Positions 1 to 5,062 of a stretch of 5,220 bases of DNA are shown in pieces. How positions within the stretch are numbered: the stretch's first letter is position 1; every line of letters starts with the position of its first letter. Source of the DNA: JACTUA01 sp964551875 (GTDB taxonomy: Archaea; Halobacteriota; Methanomicrobia; Methanomicrobiales; JACTUA01); NCBI GenBank assembly GCA_964551875.1, contig CAZKEV010000081.1, positions 1 through 5,220 of the forward strand, read 5' to 3'. Position numbers and translations under genes: made by a program. The notes beneath the pieces were generated by a model that did not search any database, was not told the origin of the DNA, and was given only the letters and a program-made list of their open reading frames with translations.

Positions 1-1384
1 CCTTCCCTGGATCGACGAGAACCGCAAGGGCAGTGCCTATGAGGATCACAAAGATGGGAACGAGGATGATGATGGTCGAGAGTTTCATCTCGCAGGGTTC
101 GATCTTCTTCCCGAGATACTCCGGCGTCCTCCCCACCATCAGGCCGGCGATGAACATGGCAATGATGACAAAGACGAGCATGCCGTACAGGCCGGATCCG
201 ACGCCGCCGTACACAACCTCCCCGAACTGCATCATGAGCATCTGGACAAAGCCCCCTACGGGGGTGAAGGAGTCGTGCATCGAGTTGACCGCACCGCAGG
301 ACGTGGAGGTGGTCACCACCGAGAAGAGCGCCGATGCCATAACGCCGAACCGGACCTCCTTGCCCTCCATGTTCCCGCCCGGCTGGAGGTAGCCCTGAGC
401 CTGGTCAATTCCCATGCCATCAAAGGCAGGATTGCCCCCCTTCTCGGCCCAGATGACGAGGCCGGCCAGGGGAAGGAAGATGATGGTCATGGCAATGAGA
501 ATGCTCACGCCTTTCCTTCCCGCCCCCACCATCTTCCCGAAGGTGTAGCAGAGGGCTGCCGGTATGAGGAGGATCGCCGCGACCTCGATGAAGTTGGAGA
601 GGGGCGTGGGATTCTCGAAGGGGTGGGCAGAGTTGGCATTGAAGAACCCGCCCCCGTTCGTGCCGAGCAACTTGATGGCGACCTGGGATGCGGCAGGCCC
701 GAGGGGGATGATCTGGGTGGTGATGAGGTTGCCGTGGGCATCCATCGCCGGATCAAGGAGGTGGACGGTCACCGGGCCGTGGAAGGTCTGGACTGCCCCC
801 TGCGAGACGAGGAGGAGGGCGATGATTGCACTGAGGGGCAGGAGTATCAGGACACTCCTCACCAGGAGAACCCAGAAGTTGCCGATCTCTTCTGTCGATC
901 TCCTTGATAACCCGTAGACAAGGGCGATGAGGACGGCCATACCTGTAGCCGCGGAAAGGAAGTTCTGGACGCATAACCCGATCATCTGGGTCAGATAGCT
1001 GACCGCCGTCTCCCCCGCGTATGCCTGCCAGTTGGTGTTGGTCGCAAAGCTCACCGCCGTATTGAGGGAGAGATCCCAGGGGGCCGGTCCCACCCCGGCG
1101 GGGTTGAGGGGGAGATACTGCTGGACCGAGAGGAGGAGGAATACGACGATGATACCGAGAACGTTAAAGACCATCATCGCGGCGCAGAAGGTCTTCCAGT
1201 CCATCTCCTCGTAACGGTCAACCCCCAGCCTGTCAAGGAGCAGGCTTTCGAGGGGCTCGATGACCGGTGAGAGGAGGGTAGGTTCCCCTTTGAATACCCT
1301 CATCATGAACCTGCCCAGAGGGACGACGGTCACGACAAAGATGCCGATGAAGAGGAGGAGCAAAATCCACTCCATGAGCCGCAT
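1..1384 (-). other. kdpA: KdpA module of the fusion (461 residues visible, C-terminus cut off)
   Basis: KdpA is the K+-binding, channel-like subunit with ten membrane spans and four pore loops. Numbering from the internal Met at 1384, three pore/selectivity signatures are visible: TNTNWQ at 115-120, GTNGGGFFNANS at 241-252 and TTSTSCGAVNSMHDS at 358-372. Further family hallmarks are LNTAVSF just before the first filter, VQNFLSAATG, HPFENPTPLSNF, NMEGKEVRFG, GEVVYGGVGSGLYGM and AGLMVGRTPEYLGKKIE. The fourth pore loop and the last roughly 100-120 residues lie beyond the left edge. Met at 1384 or the in-frame Met at 1375 would be normal KdpA starts if the protein is also made on its own. No frameshift was seen along the visible part, and all visible filter residues look intact, so the pore should be functional. 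Confidence 0.95.
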
Positions 1385-2041
1385 TCCAGCCTCCGGTGGG
1401 GGATTAAGATTTATTCCCTCCTGGGTGACGGGGGCGATAGGGCTGGGTGACGGGTTATCGAGAGCCAGGTTGAGAGAGAGAACATTGACCCTGGGTTCCC
1501 CGAAGATGCCGAGCTGCCTTCCCTCCGTATGCTGTTCCACGAGGGACTGAATCTCCACCTCGCTCCGGTTCCGTTCCCGTGCGATGCGGGGAACCTGGTA
1601 GAGGGCCGCAGCGATGCTGATATCCGGGTCGAGCCCGCTTGCCGAGGCAGTGACGAGATCAACGGGTATGGGACGCGTATTGGCAGGATCTGCTTTATGA
1701 AGGGCGTCAACCCTGGCCTTCACCGCAGCTGCAAGATCCGTGTTTGAAGGGCCGAGGTTTGATCCGGTCGAGAGTCCTGCATTGTACGGCACGGGAGATG
1801 TGGCAGAGGGCCTCCCCCAGAAATATTTTGGCGATGAGAATGGCTGCCCGATGAGCGCGGAACCAACAACCTTCCCGTCATGCTCAATAAAATTCCCGTT
1901 CGCCTGGACCGGGAAGATCAGCTGAGCGATTCCGGTTATGGCAAGCGGGTAGAGGATCCCTGTCAGGAGGGTGAGCAGGAGAAAGATGATGAGGGCAGGC
2001 CTGACCTGCCTTTTTACCATGGATACGATTTCCCGTATCAT
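1..2041 (-). CDS. kdpCA: KdpC-KdpA fusion, K+-transporting ATPase subunits C and A (3' end beyond window)
   Basis: One open frame runs from ATG at 2041 to the left edge (680 codons visible) with no stop. I read every codon from 2041 to 1382 in this frame and found no TAA, TAG or TGA. The first 196 residues are KdpC, residues 197-219 a linker, and residues 220-680 KdpA. Kdp is the high-affinity K+ uptake P-type ATPase: KdpA is the K+-selective pore, KdpC an accessory single-span subunit and KdpB the ATP-hydrolysing subunit. The start is supported by GGAGG 7 nt upstream and an in-frame TGA at 2056-2054. Normally kdpA, kdpB and kdpC are separate genes with kdpC last. Here C comes first, and neither kdpF nor kdpB is visible; kdpB probably lies past the left edge. 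Known topology allows the join: KdpC ends outside the cell and KdpA begins outside. A single indel error that hides a kdpC stop remains the main alternative. Confidence 0.85.
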   Translation of the reverse strand, partial: MIREIVSMVKRQVRPALIIFLLLTLLTGILYPLAITGIAQLIFPVQANGNFIEHDGKVVGSALIGQPFSSPKYFWGRPSATSPVPYNAGLSTGSNLGPSNTDLAAAVKARVDALHKADPANTRPIPVDLVTASASGLDPDISIAAALYQVPRIARERNRSEVEIQSLVEQHTEGRQLGIFGEPRVNVLSLNLALDNPSPSPIAPVTQEGINLNPPPEAGMRLMEWILLLLFIGIFVVTVVPLGRFMMRVFKGEPTLLSPVIEPLESLLLDRLGVDRYEEMDWKTFCAAMMVFNVLGIIVVFLLLSVQQYLPLNPAGVGPAPWDLSLNTAVSFATNTNWQAYAGETAVSYLTQMIGLCVQNFLSAATGMAVLIALVYGLSRRSTEEIGNFWVLLVRSVLILLPLSAIIALLLVSQGAVQTFHGPVTVHLLDPAMDAHGNLITTQIIPLGPAASQVAIKLLGTNGGGFFNANSAHPFENPTPLSNFIEVAAILLIPAALCYTFGKMVGAGRKGVSILIAMTIIFLPLAGLVIWAEKGGNPAFDGMGIDQAQGYLQPGGNMEGKEVRFGVMASALFSVVTTSTSCGAVNSMHDSFTPVGGFVQMLMMQFGEVVYGGVGSGLYGMLVFVIIAMFIAGLMVGRTPEYLGKKIEPCEMKLSTIIILVPIFVILIGTALAVLVDPGK
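1382..1394 (-). promoter_or_regulatory. Internal ribosome-binding site and ATG for KdpA inside the fusion
   Basis: GGAGG at 1394-1390 sits 5 nt before an in-frame ATG at 1384, which is where KdpA homology begins. It matches the archaeal anti-Shine-Dalgarno sequence well. A free KdpA could therefore be made from the same transcript in addition to the fused protein. GGAGG could also occur by chance in GC-rich coding sequence (here it lies across codons for Pro-Glu-Ala), so its use is inference. Confidence 0.5.
1454..2041 (-). other. kdpC: KdpC module of the fusion (residues 1-196)
   Basis: This is a complete KdpC by length (about 190 residues is usual) and motif order. A cytoplasmic N-terminus with basic residues K10, R11 and R14 leads into one hydrophobic span at about residues 15-37 (PALIIF through ILYPLA). 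The conserved FPVQANG follows at 43-49, then GSALIGQPF at 60-68, FWGRPSAT at 74-81, VDLVTASASGLDPDIS at 127-142, QVPRIARERN at 149-158 and the typical last segment RVNVLSLNLALD ending near residue 195. KdpC sits in the membrane with most of its mass outside and stabilises the KdpFABC complex. In most relatives the protein stops within a few residues of LALD; here the frame continues into a linker. The KdpC identification is very secure; only its separate or fused state is open. Confidence 0.95.
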
Positions 2042-2053
2042 CACCTCGCCTCC
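2039..2053 (-). promoter_or_regulatory. Ribosome-binding site and start codon of kdpCA
   Basis: GGAGG at 2053-2049 lies 7 nt before ATG at 2041, and the frame is closed just upstream by TGA at 2056-2054. The only other nearby in-frame ATG, at 2021, has no such site. GTG at 2044 is in frame but overlaps the spacer. Together these fix the start at 2041. Confidence 0.8.
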
Positions 2054-2076
2054 TCAGACATGGTCGCCCACAATCC

Positions 2077-2087
2077 GGGAAATTCCC
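2077..2087. repeat. Short palindrome GGGAAATTCCC, candidate operator (copy 1)
   Basis: Perfect 5-bp inverted arms (GGGAA/TTCCC) flank one central base. On the minus strand it reads GGGAATTTCCC and shares GGAATTTCC with copy 2 at 2229-2239. It lies between the candidate kdp TATA box and the ribosome-binding site, close to the predicted transcription start, where a repressor would bind. Binding is inference. Confidence 0.35.
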
Positions 2088-2108
2088 ATACCAACGTGTA
2101 AATTGTGA

Positions 2109-2120
2109 GTATTTATGGCG
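2109..2120 (-). promoter_or_regulatory. Candidate archaeal TATA element for kdpCA
   Basis: On the minus strand the stretch reads CGCCATAAATAC, a fair match to an archaeal TATA box. Typical spacing of about 25 nt puts the transcription start near 2085-2090, giving a leader of about 45-50 nt that includes the GGAGG site. The palindrome at 2077-2087 would then sit right at the start point. The assignment is by eye only. Confidence 0.4.
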
Positions 2121-2228
2121 ATTGATGACCGGTATGCATGCACAGGAAAAAAGGATCTCCCGAAGAAGCTGGAGTTACCGTCGGCTGATCCCTGACGGAT
2201 GGAAATCTCATTCCCGGTAACCAATATT

Positions 2229-2239
2229 AGGAATTTCCT
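2229..2239. repeat. Short palindrome AGGAATTTCCT, candidate operator (copy 2)
   Basis: Perfect 5-bp arms (AGGAA/TTCCT) around a single T, with the same architecture as the palindrome at 2077-2087. It lies about 75 bp upstream of the candidate TATA box of the slipin gene. A looser relative, GGAA and TTCC separated by 6 nt, occurs at 2201-2214. Confidence 0.3.
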
Positions 2240-2302
2240 GCCGCGCAGGGATTGGCTCGAGGGTAGCCATGCAGGAAGAGGGTACTTGTTGCCTCCGCCG
2301 TG

Positions 2303-2320
2303 CCAATACCTTATATGTCC
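2303..2320 (+). promoter_or_regulatory. Candidate TATA element for the slipin gene
   Basis: CCAATACCTTATATGTCC contains TTATAT centred about 28 nt before the ATG at 2342. At archaeal TATA-to-start spacing, transcription would begin within a few bases of that ATG, giving a leaderless or nearly leaderless message. This fits the absence of a well-placed Shine-Dalgarno sequence. Confidence 0.45.
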
Positions 2321-2341
2321 GGAGCGCTCAGAGTGTGTCTC

Positions 2342-3259
2342 ATGGAAAAATCATCTTCAGTGCAGACCCTCATCTTCTTCCTTATCATGGTCCCGGGAAG
2401 CTGGATCACCTGGACCCTGTTCTCTCGGAGTGATTTTGCGGCATTCATCTGGGCAACCTTGGGAATCGCTATCCTTGCCATAGTCATTGCCAGCGCCTTC
2501 AAGGTCGCGGACCAGTGGGAGAAGGCCGTGGTCCTCCGGCTCGGAAGGTACTTCGGCCTGAAAGGCCCGGGCCCGTTCCTGATCATCCCCATTATTGATC
2601 GGGTCGCATACTGGATCGATCTCCGGATCATCACCACCACTTTCATGGCAGAGAAGACCCTCACCAAGGACACGGTGCCTGTTGACGTGGAAGCGGTGCT
2701 CTTCTGGAAGGTGGTGAACTCGGAGAAGGCTGCCCTTGAGGTGGAGAACTACAAGTCTGCCATCTCCTGGGCATCCCAGACAGCGCTCCGGGAGGTCATC
2801 GGCAAGTCCATGCTCGCCGACATGCTCGAGAACCGGGAGAAGCTCGACAAGGAGCTCCAGCACATCATCGACCTGCGGACCGAGCAGTGGGGGGTGAACA
2901 TCAGCTCCGTGGAGATCCGGGACATCCTGATCCCCACCGAGCTCCAGAACGCCATGTCCATGCAGGCCCAGGCCGAGCGGGAGCGGCAGGCACGGATCAT
3001 CCTGGGCGACTCCGAGAAGCAGGTGGCCCAGAAGTTCGAGGAGGCGTCCCGGACCTACCAGAACAACCCGACGGCCCTCCACCTCCGGGCCATGAACATG
3101 CTCTTCGAGGGGTTGAAGACGGGCAGCCCGACCCTCGTCATCGTGCCGGCGTCGGTGCTCAACACCATGAACCTCGGGGATACGACCGGCGTGGTCGCCC
3201 TCGCCCAGAACCTCGAGGATCGGAAGGAGAAGGCGAAACTGGAGGGAAAGACACCCTAG
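2342..3259 (+). CDS. Slipin/stomatin-like SPFH (Band 7) membrane protein
   Basis: A 305-residue protein of the SPFH/Band 7 superfamily, slipin branch. These proteins sit in the membrane through an N-terminal hydrophobic hairpin, oligomerise, and organise membrane domains or partner proteases. Visible parts: two hydrophobic segments at about residues 9-27 and 33-53; the slipin signature QWEKAVVLRLGRYFGLKGPGP at 58-78 followed by FLIIPIIDRV; the Band 7 core with TLTKDTVPVDVEAVLFWKV at 106-124; ALREVIGKSML near 148-158; GVNISSVEIRDILIP at 184-198; and a charged coiled-coil stretch QAQAERERQARIILGDSEKQ near 208-227. The C-terminal part ends in a Lys/Glu-rich tail. The frame is also open from GTG 2300 and ATG 2315, but 2342 fits the TATA spacing and starts just before the first membrane segment. 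The usual NfeD-type protease partner gene is not adjacent. The family call is secure; the biological role is not known. Confidence 0.93.
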   Translation: MEKSSSVQTLIFFLIMVPGSWITWTLFSRSDFAAFIWATLGIAILAIVIASAFKVADQWEKAVVLRLGRYFGLKGPGPFLIIPIIDRVAYWIDLRIITTTFMAEKTLTKDTVPVDVEAVLFWKVVNSEKAALEVENYKSAISWASQTALREVIGKSMLADMLENREKLDKELQHIIDLRTEQWGVNISSVEIRDILIPTELQNAMSMQAQAERERQARIILGDSEKQVAQKFEEASRTYQNNPTALHLRAMNMLFEGLKTGSPTLVIVPASVLNTMNLGDTTGVVALAQNLEDRKEKAKLEGKTP

Positions 3260-3377
3260 AACGTGGCAAGAGAACCCCCCCTCTTTTCGTGACTTTTTCC
3301 AGGGAACCGGTGGGCGGGCAGCACTCCAGAGGGAGAGCTGCACCCCACGGATGGAACGTGCATCAGGGTGGATTGTA
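3260..3377. terminator. Slipin-methyltransferase gap with a possible T-rich terminator
   Basis: A 118-bp gap between two plus-strand genes. CCTCTTTTCGTGACTTTTT at 3280-3298 is pyrimidine-rich with two T-runs and could end the slipin transcript in archaeal fashion. No strong hairpin was seen and no TATA element was recognised for the next gene, so the two genes could also be co-transcribed. Confidence 0.25.
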
Positions 3378-3380
3378 ATG
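3366..3380 (+). promoter_or_regulatory. Ribosome-binding site deciding the methyltransferase start
   Basis: GGGTGG at 3366-3371 lies 6 nt before ATG at 3378. The alternative in-frame ATG at 3351 has only GGGAGAG about 13 nt upstream, a poor spacing, and would add nine residues without family character. Confidence 0.5.
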
Positions 3381-4010
3381 AAAACCGCTGATATCGACGA
3401 GATCTACCAGAGGATGCCCCTTGACAAGATCCCCTGGAATATGGAGGTTCCTCCCGATGCTCTCGTTGAACTTATCAGGAGCGGGAAAGTCAGACCCTGC
3501 AGGACCATTGACCTCGGGTGTGGAGCTGGCAACTATGCCATCTACCTCGCAGGTATCGGTTTCGATGTCATTGGCGTCGATAGTTCCCCGACCGCGATCA
3601 GTTTTGCCCTTGAGAAGGCAAAGAGGCTCGGAGTCACCTGCAGCTTTGTGGTCGCTGACCTGCTCGGCGATCTCCATGAAGTGAACGGCAAATTCGGATT
3701 CGGGTTTGACTGGGAACTGCTCCACCACATCATGCCCGAAGACAGGGAGACCTATGTGAAGACCGTCTCCTCCCTCCTGAATCCGGGTGCAACCTACCTG
3801 TCCGTCTGCTTCAGCGAAGATGATCCCCAGTTCGGCGGGACGGGGAAGATCAGGAAGACCCCGATCGGGACGGTGCTCTACTTCTCGTCGGAATCCGAGA
3901 TCCGGGAACTCTTCGACCCGTACTTCTCCATCAAGGAACTACGGACCATCGAGGTCAGCGGCAAGTTTGGGCCCCACCGGGCCGTCTATGCGCTGTCCGA
4001 ACGGCGGTGA
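3378..4010 (+). CDS. Class I SAM-dependent methyltransferase, TehB/thiol-methyltransferase-like
   Basis: A 210-residue Rossmann-fold methyltransferase that would transfer a methyl group from S-adenosylmethionine; the acceptor is unknown. Motif I, TIDLGCGAGN at 43-52, is the glycine-rich SAM loop. GVD at 66-68 supplies the acidic residue that usually binds the SAM ribose. VADLL at 92-96 matches the region contacting the adenine, and FDWELLHHI at 110-118 is motif IV. The N-terminal IYQRMPLDKIPWNMEVPP resembles small-molecule methyltransferases of the TehB/thiopurine type, in which a Trp-containing N-terminal segment covers the active site. LSVCFSEDDPQFGGTGKIRK and FSSESEIRELFDPYFSI also suggest that group. 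The protein appears complete, has no membrane segment, and should be cytoplasmic. The next gene is convergent, about 50 bp away. The fold is secure; the acceptor (thiol, metalloid or other) is a guess. Confidence 0.9.
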   Translation: MKTADIDEIYQRMPLDKIPWNMEVPPDALVELIRSGKVRPCRTIDLGCGAGNYAIYLAGIGFDVIGVDSSPTAISFALEKAKRLGVTCSFVVADLLGDLHEVNGKFGFGFDWELLHHIMPEDRETYVKTVSSLLNPGATYLSVCFSEDDPQFGGTGKIRKTPIGTVLYFSSESEIRELFDPYFSIKELRTIEVSGKFGPHRAVYALSERR

Positions 4011-4060
4011 GCAGGGTATCCCGGCAGGTCCCTCCGGGGTTTTTCCGAAAGAAAGGCCCC
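4011..4060. terminator. Convergent gap with possible terminator
   Basis: A 50-bp spacer between the convergent stops of the methyltransferase and NifH-like genes. It contains GGGG (4036-4039), a T5 run (4040-4044) and CCCC (4057-4060), which could form a weak hairpin. On the minus strand the same stretch gives CCTTTCTTTC. It could end transcription in one or both directions, but the structure is weak. Confidence 0.35.
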
Positions 4061-4909
4061 TCATGCACGCCGGCTTCGGTACGTGCGGTAGAGTTCCTCA
4101 AGTTCACCCAGATCGTTCATGGGCGTCGGGATCACCCGCGAATTGTTCTCCATGATTGCCTTCGCCAGATCCCTGAAGATTTTGGCTTCTCCGGACTCAG
4201 GAGAATGCTCCACCACGGCCTTCCCCTCAAATTCACAGGCCTGGATGACCGGGCTCTTCGGGACAAACTGGACGAAGGGAGTTCCCAGCCGCCTGGCAAA
4301 CTCAGGAATGAAGGCGTGCTCGAAGGCCTCGTCGCCGTTGCTGTTGCAGATGATCCCGGCAAGCCCGGTGTCACCACGCCGGGCGAGGCGCTGGACGGCT
4401 CGGGCAATGTTGTTTGCTGCATAGATGCTCATGAATCCACCGGAACAGATGAGGTAGATCTCCCGCGCGAACCCTTCCCTGATGGGCATGGCAAACCCCC
4501 CGCAGACCACGTCGCCGAGCACATCGTAGATGGCAACATCGATCTTGAAGGTCTCAAAAGCTTTGAGATCCTTCAGGATCTGGAGCGCGGTGAGCACACC
4601 TCTTCCGGCACAGCCCACGCCGGGTTCGGGCCCGCCTGCCTCGACGCAGTACAATCCCTTCGGTGTCTGGTAGACGATGCTCCCGAGTTTCATCGCATAC
4701 TCATCCTTCCCGACCCTCAGCTGCTCGCGGTATGTCTCAAGGACGGCGGGGATGAGTCGCCCCCCTGCCAGGATCCTGGTGGAGTCCCTCTTGGGGTCGC
4801 AGCCGACCTGCATGACCGAGAGGCCCATCTCGGAAAGCGCCGCTGAGACGTTTGAGGCGATCGTGCTCTTCCCGATCCCTCCTTTGCCGTAAATTGCTAT
4901 CTGCCTCAT
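4061..4909 (-). CDS. NifH-like iron protein (ATP-dependent reductase of a nitrogenase-like system)
   Basis: A 282-residue homodimeric P-loop reductase of the NifH/BchL/CfbC superfamily, which passes electrons from a [4Fe-4S] cluster bridging the two subunits to a component-1 partner. Walker A is GKGGIGKST at 8-16. GCDPKRDSTR at 36-45 is the switch I region, with Arg where NifH has Ala and BchL has His. The cluster ligands are C100 in GGPEPGVGCAGRG and C136 in YDVLGDVVCGGFAMPIRE. R103 matches the Arg that is ADP-ribosylated in some NifH proteins. CSGGFMSIYAANNIARA at 155-171 and GIICNS at 185-190 also match the family. After residue 257 an extra charged tail of about 25 residues (through ELEELYRTYRSRR) goes beyond the core. 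The gene follows a component-1-like gene and a tiny ORF with a 7-nt gap, so it is last in its operon; in nif operons nifH comes first. CfbC (coenzyme F430 synthesis) is possible, but the partner's C-terminus does not look like CfbD to me, so I leave the pathway open. Confidence 0.9.
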   Translation of the reverse strand: MRQIAIYGKGGIGKSTIASNVSAALSEMGLSVMQVGCDPKRDSTRILAGGRLIPAVLETYREQLRVGKDEYAMKLGSIVYQTPKGLYCVEAGGPEPGVGCAGRGVLTALQILKDLKAFETFKIDVAIYDVLGDVVCGGFAMPIREGFAREIYLICSGGFMSIYAANNIARAVQRLARRGDTGLAGIICNSNGDEAFEHAFIPEFARRLGTPFVQFVPKSPVIQACEFEGKAVVEHSPESGEAKIFRDLAKAIMENNSRVIPTPMNDLGELEELYRTYRSRRA

Positions 4910-4915
4910 CTGCTC

Positions 4916-4921
4916 ATCACC
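4916..4921 (-). promoter_or_regulatory. Ribosome-binding site of the NifH-like gene inside the tiny ORF's stop
   Basis: GGTGAT at 4921-4916 is complementary to the usual archaeal 16S rRNA 3' end and lies 6 nt before ATG at 4909. It is made from the last codon and stop of the 26-codon ORF (TGG TGA TGA), so translation of the two is likely coupled. The same bases occur at the end of the component-1 gene, one repeat unit upstream. Confidence 0.5.
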
Positions 4922-4997
4922 ACTTTGCTTCGTATCTCTTCTCTTTCGATCGCCAACGGATGATCCACTCGTTCTGTACGGCCTTGCATGGGTTCAT
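4917..4997 (-). CDS. 26-residue ORF copying the C-terminus of the component-1-like protein
   Basis: The ORF starts with ATG at 4997, overlapping the upstream gene's stop by one base (TGATG), and ends with TGA at 4919-4917. It reads MNPCK followed by 21 residues identical to the last 21 residues of the upstream protein (from AVQNEW to YEAKW). Over those 21 codons the nucleotide copies differ at 12 positions, all third positions and all synonymous. The five residues before the identical block differ (MNPCK against LNLFE). The peptide is strongly basic and rich in Trp, with no membrane segment. No ideal Shine-Dalgarno is present: GAGG stands 10 nt upstream, so reinitiation after the upstream stop is the likely route if it is translated. 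It could be a selected micropeptide, a remnant of a deleted second component-1 gene, or the scar of a recombination or assembly join with a related lineage. Confidence 0.5.
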   Translation of the reverse strand: MNPCKAVQNEWIIRWRSKEKRYEAKW

Positions 4998-5062
4998 CAC
5001 CACTTCGCCTCGTACCTTTTCTCCTTGGACCGCCACCGTATTATCCACTCATTCTGGACGGC
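4917..5062 (-). repeat. Imperfect tandem duplication of a component-1 tail, 80-bp offset
   Basis: Copy 1 is 5062-4997 (end of the component-1-like gene) and copy 2 is 4982-4917 (tiny ORF). They match at 54 of 66 bases including the stop codon, and both are followed by TGA. The offset of 80 bp is not a multiple of three, so the second copy depends on its own ATG. The 12 mismatches all fall at wobble positions (for example GCG/GCA, AGG/AGA, two ATA/ATC, CGG/CGT). Confidence 0.95.

Larger units (their letters stand above)
2042..2341. other. Divergent intergenic region between kdpCA and the slipin gene
   Basis: About 300 bp without a convincing gene. It is less GC-rich than the flanking genes. 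It holds a candidate TATA element for each direction, two palindromes sharing the core GGAATTTCC, an 8-bp palindrome TGCATGCA at 2134-2141, and a short inverted repeat CCGTC (2178-2182) / GACGG (2194-2198) with an 11-nt loop. No RNA gene was recognised. The open frames crossing it lack ribosome-binding sites and recognisable protein features. Confidence 0.6.

Noticed and set aside
275..907. A 210-codon plus-strand frame opposite KdpA
   Set aside because: Its sequence is rich in Gly, Asp, Glu and Arg, typical of the reverse complement of a GC-rich membrane protein gene; the opposite strand encodes conserved KdpA pore motifs.
1411..1710. A 99-codon minus-strand frame overlapping the KdpC end, as a possible separate gene
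   Set aside because: It is an alternative frame of the KdpC coding region, while the KdpC frame has unbroken family similarity over the same bases.
2041..2061. Seven-codon leader frame (ATG at 2061, peptide MSEEAR, TGA overlapping the kdpC ATG)
   Set aside because: It consists almost entirely of the ribosome-binding site of kdpC, and such a short frame is easily produced by chance. No independent initiation signal was seen.
2134..2198. TGCATGCA palindrome and the CCGTC/GACGG inverted repeat as an RNA element
   Set aside because: The stems are only 4-5 bp and do not form a recognisable riboswitch or RNA gene; I list them only as content of the intergenic region.
2357..3343. A 328-codon open frame on the minus strand across the slipin gene
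   Set aside because: It is antisense to a clear Band 7 gene, and its translation is rich in His, Leu, Glu, Gly and Asp as expected from the high GC of the third codon positions opposite. It has no recognisable domain or ribosome-binding site.
4007..4846. A 279-codon plus-strand frame opposite the NifH-like gene
   Set aside because: It is a shadow of a gene with intact Walker A and cluster cysteines on the other strand, and its translation resembles no family.
4061..4909. Naming the NifH-like gene nifH or cfbC
   Set aside because: The cluster and nucleotide motifs are common to NifH, CfbC and other groups; gene order argues against nifH, and the visible partner end does not support CfbD. A tree would be needed to decide.
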